Shown here one piece after another: positions 34,022-45,569 of a stretch of 64,000 nt of DNA. Location: contig JBCNJP010000018.1 in assembly GCA_039602395.1 (NCBI GenBank), positions 124,001 through 188,000 of the forward strand. The letters are read 5' to 3'. Each line of letters starts with the position of its first letter. Positions within the stretch are counted from its first letter, which is position 1. Under the pieces are notes generated by a model. The model was not told the DNA's origin. It did not search any database and worked only from the letters and a program-made list of their open reading frames with translations. Position numbers and translations under genes: made by a program. The stretch comes from Deinandra increscens subsp. villosa (taxonomy: Eukaryota > Streptophyta > Magnoliopsida > Asterales > Asteraceae).

Positions 34022-36834
34022 AATCAAATCTTCAAGTTTGAGTTCTTGTCTCAAAATAAAGAAAAACATAACAAATGAACAAAATTACAAGTAAACCAGA
34101 TAAACATAAATATTAATTAAATCAAAGTTGATTTAATTAATCCGAAGCTTGAATCGCTCGAACCGATCTTCTGATGCTTTCAAATATGTTCAATTGCTGA
34201 AGAATCACTCTGTCATACATCTTCAATGAGAAACTGATAAACCGGAGACAATCTGATGTAGAAATTCCCCCTCTGAATAAGCTTCTTCTATTCTCGTTTC
34301 TCCAGTCGAGATCCAAGTGTTCCACTCACACGGTTCACACGGTCGGGTACAATACTGAGAAAATGCTACATCTCGGAGTCCAAAACCGCAACAAACTGAA
34401 TCAGATAAACCTTATTTAATCATCGAACATGCTCTAACACCGGATAATCGACCCGATATCCAAATCCATAATAATTCCTCTTATTTCTCTAAATCTCTCC
34501 AAAAACATCTAACCGGAAGCGTAATAATCAAATGCGGAGAGTCGAACCGTCGCGATCGGTTGCCTAGAGAAAGCAGATAAATAATCTTGAAATCGGAGAA
34601 TCTAGCGAAAAACCGGAAGCCGGATGCTGACAGTTGTGAATGATCTATAAATAAATCTCGTGTTCCGCGTGACTGGGGTTGGATGCGAAAATAAAGATAA
34701 GTGTGAAATCTGTGAAAATTTGAGATCCCGAGCGAAAATAATCATAACCGGAAGTCTTCGTAATTTTGGTTGAAGAAAAACGAGCTCGGAATAATATTCC
34801 GTGAAGATTTCTGAATTAACTAGTGAAAGCGGCTCACTCTAAAAAAAATCCGTCAATTTTCATCAAGAAACGGCTCTCCGAGAGATTTAGAGGAAAAATT
34901 CCATAATTAACTGAGATTCTAGTTAATCCGGTTAGTTGACATTAGCGCTGCATCAGCTAAAAATAAAACCGTGAGACATAACGAGAAAGCGGAATAATAA
35001 CCAGATAATAAAGCTAAACCGTCAGTGGTCGATAGCTAAAGTGCGCGTGACATCATTAAACGAGAACCCCAATAAATAATTAGAATAAATCTTTGACCAA
35101 TAAAAATTTTCTGAACTTCCGTCGCGACGTTATCTCGTTAATCTTGTTAAAAACCGACAAGAAAAACCCCGTGTTTAACGAAATAATGCTGCAAATTAAT
35201 TAATTGAATTAAAATCCCTCAAGAAAACCATAATCCTTGTGCTTAATTGTTGACCAATCAGATTTTAGGTAGAGAAAACCAGAATCCGTGTAGGAGCCAC
35301 ACAACCAATCACAATGAGCCTTAAATCTAATCTGACGGTCGAAAAATGAGGGATCTAACGGACTGGAATGATCAATCCGTGTGAGATGGGCAGCATCCAA
35401 TTCGATGCGGACAACAATTAAGCTTTCAACGGCTCTTTGTAGCTGGCGGGCCCCACCCATTTTCTTCTTCTGCCAATCAGAATTAGACAACCAGCTAGTT
35501 TGACTTAAACAATCGACAAAAAAGAAAGAAACTACGGCTCTATTAACCATGTGGGGCCACACACAAACTGCAACCAATTAGGATAATACAGCACACAGCC
35601 ATTCAACGGCTTTCTTAAACAGCTGGGTCCCACGTAAATGCAGCCTCCAATCACAGCGCGACAACGTAAGGGCATGTCTAGGTTAGTCCGACATCTGGGG
35701 AGAGAAGGAATTTCCTGGAAGCCAATCAACAGCGTCCACGTCATCTTCTTCAACAAAAGTATACCACCCCCACCGTAACCCTAATTGTCATCGGAAAAAC
35801 AGGAGTACTCGCCGGAAAAACGTGAAAACCCCATATCTCAGCGAATACTTGACGAAACATTACGAAATTTGTATGGCTGAACTCGTAATTCGATGCTCTA
35901 CAACCCTAGATGATCAAAATCTTCTAAAAATGTCTTGAACAAAAACCCAAAAACTCAAGTCGTTAGATTACGTTGAACGATCAGCTCACCAGGTCGTTAA
36001 GACTAAGACCAAGTCGTTAAGACTAAGACCAAGTCGTTAAGACTAAGCCAAGTCGTTAAGACTTCAGGTCAAATCGTTAAGACAAGCTTCAAGTGAACCC
36101 AGATCATTAAGTATATCTGCAAGACGAACTCAGATCGTTAGGGCAAGCTTCAAGACAGACTCAGATCGTTAAGAACATCTTCAAAACTTCAAAGAACTTG
36201 AAGAACACTTGAAAAAACGCAGCAACCTTGATCCTTGAAAAACCTCAGAAACGAGTAGAAACCATCGATTCTTGACACAAATCTATTTTAGAAACATGCT
36301 ATGGCCACTTACACATCCTAAACAGCAGCAAAACTCGATTGAATCAACCCAAAATTCTGGAAATCATTAAGAACACGAAGAACACCGTGAAACACGCACT
36401 AGTGTGTGTTTTTCCAGATCTGCCAAAATGGTTGAGATTCAGACGAAACGGATGCTTCCAATGGATCCGAAACGTGTTTTCCACTAAGATTCATGCTTCG
36501 TTTCATCCAAATCCATCAATAATAACACCAAAAACGCAGAATCAAACCCGAAATCTTCAAGAACAACCCCAAAACGTGAAGAACTCCACTGTTACGAAAA
36601 ATCAGCTCTGATCCACATTTTTCTCACAGATTTGCAGAAGTAAAACATGAAATAACATCTAAATGAACTCCCAAACATGAATCAATCATCCATATCATCA
36701 GAATCCATCCAGAAATGAAGAAAAAATAGAAAAAGTCTCTAAAAATGAGTTTTCATCATCTTCACCCATTCAAGCTCAAAATCAGATCCGAGTGACCAGA
36801 TTCACAGTGAGATGAATCTGATCGGTTACCCACC
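34022..36834 (-). other. Non-coding interior of the composite element
   Basis: 2.8 kb with no recognised protein. A block at about 34067-34160 (AACATAACAAATGAACAAAA onward) is repeated in the same orientation inside the right LTR (about 37160-37272). At 35960-36180 about ten AGGTCGTTAAGAC-like words appear, the reverse complement of the left LTR word. Several CCAATCA words lie at 35250-35730. Confidence 0.7.
35960..36180 (-). repeat. Inverted copies of the CTTAACGAYCTG word
   Basis: About ten copies of AAGTCGTTAAGACTAAG and AGATCGTTAAGAA. They are on the opposite strand to those in 33265-33690, which links both halves of the composite to one family. Confidence 0.85.
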
Positions 36835-36845
36835 TTGATACCATT

Positions 36846-37454
36846 TGTCAGGACCGATTTCACATCAAGAATCATGACTTTGAGCGAGAATGAAGATCGG
36901 ATGAGAAAACCCGAGGGAGACGATGATGATGAGATGAATCTAGGAAATCATAAACATAAGAAAGATGATAATCTAATCGAATGATTTCATTGAACCAAAT
37001 GATTAGTTACAAGAAATCATGACAAACACTCTCTCTCTCTAGAAATCCATGACTTACTCTCTCTCTCAAATGGAAGACTCAACATCCTAAAGAGTCATCA
37101 TTCATCACTTAATGAATGGGGCACCCTCACCATATATATAATGAGGGTGACTAACAACAGAAAAACATAACAAATGAACAAAAATTACAAGTAAACCAGA
37201 TAAACATAAATATTAATTAAATCAAAGTTGATTTAATTAATCTGAAGCTTGACTCGCTCGAACCAATCTTCTGTTGACTTTTACGTTGACCGTTGACCCG
37301 AACGGTTGACTTTTCTGGAAAACGGTCTTCGGTCCAAACTACAAGCCTCGAGCATCACAACCCACGTCTCTAAATCATTTCACATGGATTCTTCAGTCAA
37401 ATGATTCGGTAAACAGATTTGATAGCGTCAGTCACATAGATTTTAGTTCCAACA
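36846..37454 (-). repeat. Right LTR of the composite element (minus orientation)
   Basis: 609 bp from TGTCAGGACCGATTTC to TTAGTTCCAACA. Only the termini match the left LTR; the middle is different. TTGATACCA just outside (36835-36843) looks like an inverted, partial tRNA-iMet primer site. Confidence 0.75.
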
Positions 37455-37555
37455 AATGGAATATTATAAAAGGCTCAAGAATATTCACCGAATGCCTAAA
37501 ACGTCAGTTTCTATATAATTCCATGATTATTTTCTTAAACCTCCGGTATAAAGCG
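37455..37555 (-). repeat. 5' LTR (right copy) of the backbone element, segment 3
   Basis: Matches 13206-13322 of the left LTR and ends with AAGCG, the left TSD of the Tat-lineage element. Confidence 0.85.
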
Positions 37556-38468
37556 TGTTTTGGCTAAAAAATACTTAAGCAAAATTAGTAAGATTTGAAC
37601 CAAATAAGATTGTGAGGTTTGGTGCCTAGGATTAATATATGAAAAATGTTTGCAAAAATCCTGGGACAATAGTTGAATTCCAGGGACAAAAGTCAGAATC
37701 CTGGGTAAAAACGTAAGTTTAATTATGAAATCGATTAAGAAAGTTGATAACACAAATGAAACCTTGAATGCAGATGAGAACACCGAGAATTTTACTAGGG
37801 AAAAGCCCTTAGCCCTTAGATGTCTCTAAGGCACCGCCGGCATAAAAACCCCGGGTAGCGATAACACACGCTACCAATTTATTGATCACGAAATTGTTTG
37901 AGTACAATGAGTAAACAGAGAATTGAATACGAGAATACAATGTGTAAAGCTCGAGTGAGCTAAATGAAATGACTAAATGTCCTATTTATACTCCTAGCTC
38001 TTCAACAACTTATCAGATATTCCAGGGATCTTCTCTTCAACGTCTTTTTCAGTTGGTTGACCGAGTTTTCAGCTAACACCCTTTGACCACGTGCGAAATA
38101 ACTCTCCAGCTCATCTCATTCGACCGTTGGTAGACTTCGTCAACCTGCCCTTGATCAGATATAGGCACAAAAAAGCATTAGTAACAATGTCCTAGCATGC
38201 AGGGTCTTCTCCACATGCTGGGTCATTCGTACAATAAGGGTGACCCTGAATTATGCTCATCCTGGGTCATAATAACGTATAACAGAAATAAAATAAATAT
38301 GAACTTCCCTGGATTACGGCGACATCCTGGGACATTACCTCAGTTCTGATACATTCAGGGTCATTCAGCGTTACCTGTTAAATTCCGGGTAATACGATTC
38401 CGGGGTCAACCCTGCCCTAAGCCTATACCTGTACCCTGGATTACCAGCCGAAAATTCAGGGTATAACA
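37556..38468 (-). repeat. 3' LTR of the Tat-lineage element
   Basis: 913 bp. Contains many TCCTGGG/CCCAGGA words and, on the minus strand, a TATA box (GTATAAATAG, about 37983-37993). Confidence 0.93.
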
Positions 38469-38490
38469 ATTGCCCCCAAATTTTTGCAAG
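38469..38490 (-). other. Polypurine tract of the Tat-lineage element
   Basis: The minus strand reads AAAAATTTGGGGGCAAT directly before the 3' LTR. Confidence 0.75.
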
Positions 38491-38748
38491 TTGTAGATAA
38501 GTCTTACGGCTGTGAAAATTTTCAAATTAGGGTCTAATCCATGTCCGTTTTGATCGTGTCCGTTAATTAAGGATCCATTGCGCCACGTCGTGGGGTAACA
38601 TCACATCACCCCTGCAACTTCTAACCTCCTTAAATATCAGCTTTAACCTCTACCCTCTTCCAATTAACTTTTCGAGAGCAAAGGGCTTCCGACCTTCTCC
38701 GACTTGGTAATCTTTCGTTCGAGCCCTTTCTTTTCTTTCTTTCCGACC

Positions 38749-40497
38749 ATGACTCGCAAGAAGATCCGGTTGGAAACCCTGGCCAAAAAGACAGGAATCG
38801 AGGATTTCTTCGATCAAAATTACCTGCAAAGCCGGGAACTAGAGACCTGCACCTTCACCGACGACGACATTGTAGCATTGTCGTCGTCAGGTCTTCTTCC
38901 TTCTTCTGCTGAAATCAGACCTTTCGACAGAAGGCTTAGGTCGGATTTCAGCTCTAAAACATGGGTCTGCTTCCCGTTCACCCCTTTTTCAATGGGGCTG
39001 TCTTACCCTTTCACTGGTCTCTTGGCCGAGTTCTTCGAGGCCACCGGCCTTGCTTATGCCCAAACCCTCCCCATCATATGAAGAATCCTGGGCACCCTTG
39101 ACCGTCTCAACAGGGAGTTCGATTCCCTGGTCGGGTTATCTGAATTAGCCCTAGGCTATGAACTCAAGTCCCATGGTAGCAATCGGTTCTTGTTCAAGGC
39201 TTTGAACAAGGAGGTTCAAATGATTTCTCGGGCTTCATTTCACGAGGAATGGAAGGGAAAATTTTACTTCGTCAAGAGATCAACCATCCCAGGAGGAATG
39301 GGTATTCCAATTAGGTGGAAAGTAGAGGGTAGGTTTTCACCTGCATTAGGGATTAGGACTTTCTTTTCATTATATGTTATTCAAATACTCACCTTGAATT
39401 TTCTGTTTTGCAGTGCCTAGCCTGAGTTCAATCGGTTCTGCAAATCCAGGGCATTTGAGAGATTCGAGACATTCCTGACCATCACCGAGGAGGACCGAGA
39501 ATTCAAGGCGGATCCCCATCAAGCTGCTTCCTTCACTTCTCACAGCATGTCCAGTTGTAAGTATCCTGGTACCCTGCCTTTTGATCCTTGGATTTTGTTG
39601 ATTTCTCATGTTCCTGTTCTTCAGCTGCTGCTACTCCCATCAACCTCGAGGACGTGGACCTGGACGCCTTTCTGCTGGGTGGATCTGAACAAGATATCCA
39701 GGTCTTGACCACAGTAAAGACTGAGCCCATGTCTGCCCCCGAGGCTCCCTTTTCAAGGACCTCGGGCACAAAGCGCAAGACCAGGGATGCCACTGCTGCT
39801 CCTACCCTACAACCCCTGGGAAACATGGACGCCGCTGGGCTGCTCACGCACGCTGAATCCTCCTCTCGCCAAGTCAGTAAATCCTGGGTACCCCTGAATT
39901 TTCTGCATAGTTAAGCCATTCAACACCTAAAATATTTAATCAAATTACCTTTTCTTGCAGATTGTTGGGCGATTCTTTGAGCTGGTCCGTGCTGCTGAAA
40001 AGCGTGCCCAGGATGCTGAATCTTCAGCCAAGAGGGAGGTCGCTGCTCTGAACAAGGAGCTGAACCTGACCAGGGTGGCGGCTAACAAGAACCTGGGGCT
40101 GGTCCAGGACCTGGAGAGGAAGGTTGTGGAAGCGCGGGCTGATCACGAGGCTGCCTTGGCTGCAAAGGGTGACGAGGGAAGGCTAATAGCCCGCATCTCA
40201 CTTCTTCAATGCAGGCTGAAGATGGCTGAGGAGGCCAGGGACCTGGGGATCAAAAACCCCAAATGGGATGTGTCTGAATGGGCAGCTAAACTACGCGAAC
40301 TAGGCGCAACCATCCCTGCTGGGTGTGACCTTGAAGCCGACCCTGGAACCAGCAAGGGTACCCCATCCAAGGGTTCTCCTGATCACGCTATGGACATTGA
40401 CCAGCCCAAGGAGGAGGATGCGCCAGCCCAGGAGCCCAAGGCAGCAGAGGAGGTGCCGATGGAAGAAGCTAAGGAGACGACCCAGGATGCAGTCTGA
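38749..40497 (+). pseudogene. Antisense additional ORF (aORF) of the Tat element, four exons
   Basis: Runs against the retroelement genes. Candidate exons are 38749-39328, 39414-39556, 39625-39872 and 39961-40497, with GT-AG introns of 85, 68 and 88 bp that have typical T-rich 3' ends. The protein starts MTRKKIRLETLAKKTG and contains FPFTPFSMGLSYPFTGLLAE, typical of the plant mobile-domain-like aORF product. It has a middle acidic part with basic KRKTRD, a coiled-coil region (exon 4, RAAEKRAQDAESSAKREVAA) and an acidic Pro/Glu tail. A TGA at 39079-39081 and an apparent one-base loss at the start of exon 2 break the frame. The function of aORF proteins is unknown; antisense aORFs between integrase and LTR are described for Tat elements. 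Confidence 0.78.
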
Positions 40498-41866
40498 AGG
40501 TTGGGGGTCGTCTTCTCGTTTTTTGTGGTTCTTGTTTAAAACAATTTTAATTTCATGTTTGTGATGTGATGCCGGTTGATGTTTCCCGGTTTTGTTTAAG
40601 ACAATTATGCCCCACCCCTGGATTTCGAATCCAAGGTTTTTGACATGCCCCCATCCTGGGGTGGCCGGAGCTTTTTCGGACCCAGGATGGGTTTTTTTTA
40701 ATATAACTGCCGTTAATTACATGATTGTGCTTGAAATATTTGAAAAATATTTGCTAATGCGTGGAATCATTCTAGGGTTTACCTTAGTATTCCTGGGTTG
40801 CCCCCAGGATTTAGGACTCCTCGTAGCTTCAGTAGGTTTGTGAATGTTGCCTGTCATATGAACATAACGATTAGGATTAACTAGCAAAGTAGTCAATTTA
40901 CTTAGGTTTCAACCGTTATGACCCTGGATTAGGTCAATAATCCTGGGCCACTAGGTAATCTTTGAGTTATTTCTGGGGTCATGCCCAGTGCCGTACTGGC
41001 GAACTAGGGATTTCCTCTTAGTCGTACTGACTGACTAGGGCATGTCCTCAGAGTCTTATGTTGGTACGTTAGCACCAATCCATCTTGAAAATGCGTTAAT
41101 CGTTTTAAACCTTAAGGGATCCGCATATGTCCCTAGATTGGGAGGTTGCCACCAATGCTATTGACACGGATGATCCCACAATCCCAGGGTTTCATACTTG
41201 GATCACGTGCGTCTCGGGCGAGGCAAAAATTGCCACGTGCGTCCCAGGCGAGGCGTGATAGCCCATATTCGGGTGGAGGAAGCCTAGTCCTCAAACCTTA
41301 GGATTGGGTATAGGCCTTACCCAATACGGAAGTGACATGGCCATTCTCAAACTTAGGAGACATATGCTGATTATCCTTAGCTTGGTGTATCATGAGTACG
41401 CTTTGTCCCGTGTACCTTGGATTTTTGAACACCCTGCATCTTGAGTACTTTGAATCCTAAGATACCCTAGATTCTGAGCAACTTAAGTGTCAAAACATAG
41501 ATCTTGGTGTATTCAAGGTAATGGATAACGATCTGAAATGAAATATAATGTGTGACTGATGTTAAAAAATAAATGAAGAAGATAAAACATATAAGGGAAT
41601 AAGAGAAACAAATTAAATGAGAGAATCTGACCTGGATTTCCAGCATGAATTTTAAAATCAAACACATACCTGGGCAGCTGAATCCTGGGACAGGAAGCCT
41701 TACATGAAATACGCCTTCAAGTGTACCTCATTCCAAGGTCGTGGTAGTAGGTCTCCTTCCATATTAGCTAACCAATATGCTCCCTTACCAGCCTCAGAGT
41801 CAATCAAGTAGGGACCTTCCCATTTAGGATCCAACTTTCCATCCCCTGGATTTGTTGTGTTCTGAA
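40498..41866. other. Non-coding region between the aORF and integrase
   Basis: 1.4 kb without a coherent ORF. It has many CCTGGG/CCCAGG words, as in the rest of this element. Confidence 0.7.
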
Positions 41867-41870
41867 ATGC

Positions 41871-42950
41871 CTACCTGAGGACTAGATCACCCACCTTAAA
41901 CCTTCTGATCCTCACATGTTTGTTGTAAGTCTTAGAAATTCTTTGTTGATACGCTGCCATCCTCCAAGCCGCTTGATCTCTTAGCTCATCCAGGGTATCT
42001 AAGTCTTCAACCAGGGACTGATCATTCGAATCATGGGTCAGACCACTGACCCTAAACGTTGGAACCACCATTTCTGTTGGGATAACTGCTTCAGTGCCAA
42101 AGACCAAGGAAAATGGGGTTTGGCCTGTGGCATTCTTGGATGTAGTCCTATCTGCCCATAACGCCAAGGGTAGCTCTTCTGCCCATCTTTCGTTATTCTC
42201 TTTCAATCTCTTCTTCAAGTTGTTTATTACAATCTTGTTGCTTGACTCGGCCTGGCCATTAGCCTGAGGATGCACTGGTGTCGATGTTATCATCTTTATG
42301 CCCCAGGATTCACAGAATCCTGTGGTCCTACTCCCGATAAATTGGGACCCGTTATCACAAATAATCTCGGATGGTACTCCAAATCTTGTCAAAATGTTCC
42401 TTTTAATAAATGATATGACTTCTTTCTCCCTGACTTGAACGTATGCCTCGGATTCAATCCATTTTGAGAAGTAGTCTGTCATAGCTAGCATGAATACCTT
42501 TCCTCCAGGGGCCTTGGGTAGTTTTCCAACAATATCCATCCCCCACTTCATGAAGGGCCAGGATGCTGGAATAGGGTACAATGGTTCTGTAGGTTGGTGA
42601 GGGACATTGCCGTGTCTCTGACAAGCGTCACATTTCTGGGAGAAATCCTGGGAATCCTTCCTCATGGTAGGCCAATAATACCCTGTTCTAAGAATCTTGG
42701 ACATTAAGGACCTGCCCCCTGTATGGTTTCCACAATCACCCTCGTGGATATCTTTGAGTACTTCATGGGCCTCATCCTTCTCCAAGCACCTCAGATATGC
42801 ACCTGCAAAAGATTTTTTATACAATATGTTCTCAATAATCACGTACCTGGCTACTCTTACTCTGAATGCACGGGCATCCTTCTCGTTCCCTGGAATAGTA
42901 CCATCCTGCAAATACTGAATAATTGGTCTAGTCCAGGATTCCTTCTAGGT
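41871..42950 (-). pseudogene. Integrase of the Tat-lineage element
   Basis: The frame 41871-42911 is open for 346 codons. It has the zinc-binding N-terminal domain (HEGDCGNHTGG and CDACQRHG), then the catalytic core. Core acidic residues are visible in WGMDIVGKLP, CDNGSQF and QAESSNK. The C-terminal part reads VRIRRFKVGDLVLR. A stop follows, and upstream a TAG separates it from the RNase H part, so the polyprotein is broken. Integrase would insert the cDNA into chromosomes. Confidence 0.88.
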
Positions 42951-44284
42951 TGAAGAAACCTGGGTACTGGATAGCAGGAATTTATCCGCTGTATCAGAAT
43001 CCTGGGTATCCATACCTTGGTCTATGGCTGGTGTTAGTATATGAATTATAGGAATATGGGTATCTTCAAGTGCCTTGAATGCTGAGCCTAAGTTTGCCAA
43101 TGCATCCGCTTCAGCATTCTCCTCCCTTGGTACTTGTTGAATATTAAAATTTTGAAAATCCTGTGACATTCTTTTACCGTATTCTTGGAAACCGCTAAGT
43201 ATAGGGACAAGGGCTCCCCTGGATTAGGTTTCATCAACAAGGGTGCCGTGGATAGATATGCCTTCAAATCCTGGAACGCCTTCTCGTGCTCTTCTTTCCA
43301 CTCGAATTTCTTGTTCTTCTTCAGGATGTCATAAAATTCCCTGCATCTTTCCGAGGATTTTGATATAAATCTATTCAGGGAAGCAATTCTACCTGTAAGC
43401 CTTTGAACGTTTTTGGTGATGGATGGTGATCGTAGGTTGGAAATCGCCCTGATCTGTTCTGGACTTGCCTCTATACCTCTCTTGGTTACCATGTATCCCA
43501 GGAATTTTCCTGCTCCGACCCCGAAATGACACTTCTCTGGATTCAGCTTCATGTTGTATTTATCCAGGATGTCAAAGGAATCCTTAACGTCCTAGACATG
43601 GTCATTGATGACCCTGGATTTCACCACCATGTCATCGATATACACCTCCATCATGTCCCCCAGTTTTTCTTTGAACATCATGTTGACCGATCTCTAGTAT
43701 GTTGCCCCTGCATTTTTTAGTCCAAAGGGCATAACTATATAGCAATATATACCTGTTGGTGTTGTGAATGTCGTATCTTCTTGATCCTGGGGCTCCATCT
43801 GAATCTGCTGAAATCCTGAGGTAGCATCCATGAAAGTCAACATTTCATGGCCTGCCGTTGCGTCAACCATGGAATCTATGTGTGGTAGTGGGAGTGGATC
43901 TTTTGGGCATGCACGGTTCAGGTCCGTGTAATCCACGCATACCCTCCATTTACCGTTTTTCTTACTTACTACCACCACGTTGGCTAACCACCTGGGAAAC
44001 TTCCCTTCTCTGATCATCATTGCTTTTAATAGTCTATCCACCACGTCCTGGATTATGACGTTCTTTTTTTATGCAAACTTTCTTCTCTTTTGGTGTATAG
44101 GCGTGAAAGAGTTATCAATTCCAAGTTTATGTGTAATAACGGATTTAGAAATACCTATCATGTCATCATGGGACCAAGCAAAGGTTGACATTCTGGTCCT
44201 GAATAGGTGTACTAATTGTTCCTCTATTGGCCCTGGAATATTTGTCCTAATATAGACTTTCTTTCCTGGATTTGAGGGATCCAA
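42951..44284 (-). pseudogene. Reverse transcriptase and remnant RNase H of the Tat-lineage element
   Basis: Reading from 44284 down: the linker with KKVYIRTNIPG, then RT motifs VVSKKNGKWRVCVDY, FMDATSGFQQI, MPFGLKNAGATY and the catalytic YIDDMVVKS (near 43640), then the thumb MKLNPEKCHFGVG..FLGYMV. In-frame stops occur near 43693, 43591 and 44066. After LSLYLAVS the RNase H core is missing, and the sequence jumps in another frame to its C-terminal part (VPREENAEADALANLGSA). The deletion removes most RNase H catalytic residues. Confidence 0.88.
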
Positions 44285-44389
44285 CTCAACAGCTTTGACG
44301 TCTTGTTCCCTTGCTTCCAGGGCTTCCCGGGCCTTTTTCTTTAATTGCTATCCTTGTCTTTGTTTGGAGGATATTTTCATTGATGTAGT

Positions 44390-45559
44390 TTAACATTCCT
44401 TGGCATCTTGCTGGTCGCTATGGACTGTGATCACACCCCAGGACGTTGGCAGCTTCACACATTGATGGTACGTTGAGGGTACAGCCCTGTTATCATGAAT
44501 CCAGGGTCTACCCAGGATTACATTGTACCCTGATGGTGCGTCCATCACACAGAATCGTTGAACCGAGTTGAGCCCTTCTACATAGACCGGAAGCTTGATT
44601 TCACCCAGGGTATTCTTTGTTTCGCCACTGGAACCCACGAGTACCGTGGATTTTGAAATGATCTCTGAATGTGGAATCCCCATCTTCTGCAACGCCTCCA
44701 ACTGGATTATATTTACTGAACTGCCTCCATCGATCAAGATCCTCTTCACAACGTTGTTGGCGATGTGAAGTGTTATCACCAACCCATCATGATGAGGGTC
44801 TATGATATCGCGTCTATCGTCTTCCCCGAATGTGATTTCCTTGACATCAGGTTGAACAACACTCTTCCTGGGTCTTCCCTCTCTATCAGACTTGGATTCC
44901 TTGGCATGTCTTTTCGCTGCAGAATAGGAGGTACCACAAATATCAGAACCACTAGAAATGAAATGGATTACTTTAGCATCTGGGGGTGGTGAGGATGCTC
45001 TCCCAAGATGGCCATCGACGTGTCCAGAATCCTGGGACCTTGCACCATTGTCCCTGTATTTTAGGTTCTGCTCCTTGGATTTATCCTTGTTCTTTCCCAA
45101 GAGTTCCTTCAAGTAACCCTTGCTGAGTAGATAGCTAATTTCTCTCCTTAGGGCCATGCAATCCTCGGTCTGGTGACCAAAGTCTTCATGGTAGGCACAC
45201 CATTTGGACTTGTCCTTCCAAGTAGAAGGTCTATCATTCTTCTTGGGCCACCTCGCTTTGTCTCCAAGATCCTGCATAGCAAACACAACACCAGAAATAT
45301 CAGTAGTAAAGAAATAATCGTTAAGGGAAGGATATTCTTCTCCCTCTTCGTCCTGGTCCACACTGTTCACTCGACGTTCATCGGGCCTTGAGTATGGCTT
45401 AAATCGCTGTGACCTAGGATGTGAGGACTCTGATTTCCTGTTAATGCTGTTGAACCCCGGGGAGGATTCACCATTCCCTAGGATTTGCATGTCCTCCTCT
45501 AGCCTGATGAAGCGTAGAGCCCTATGACGAACTTCATCCATCTTGTGGCACGGGTTCAT
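44390..45559 (-). pseudogene. Gag C-terminal half and aspartic protease of the Tat-lineage element
   Basis: Open for 389 codons. A Tat-type knuckle (WCAYHEDFGHQTEDCMALR) lies near residue 117. Protease motifs are RILIDGGSSVNII (Asp in DGGS) and NVILGRPWIH. The frame differs by one from the preceding Gag piece, which indicates a small deletion near 45560-45570. Confidence 0.87.
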
Positions 45560-45569
45560 GACCAGGTCT

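Larger units (their letters stand above)
32990..37454. mobile_element. Composite LTR element with inverted, non-identical LTR ends
   Basis: 4465 bp between AATGG duplications (32985-32989 and 37455-37459). The left LTR at 13203-13210 shows the empty site with a single AATGG. The left end is a plus-oriented LTR (TGTTGGAAC..GGTCCTGACA) followed by a primer site. The right end is a minus-oriented LTR (TGTCAGGACC..GTTCCAACA) preceded by an inverted primer site. The ends thus face each other, unlike a normal LTR element. The interior has no protein. Confidence 0.8.

Noticed and set aside
35209..35756. Minus-strand frames in the composite element as genes
   Set aside because: No recognised motif; they overlap each other in different frames in what looks like leader-type sequence.
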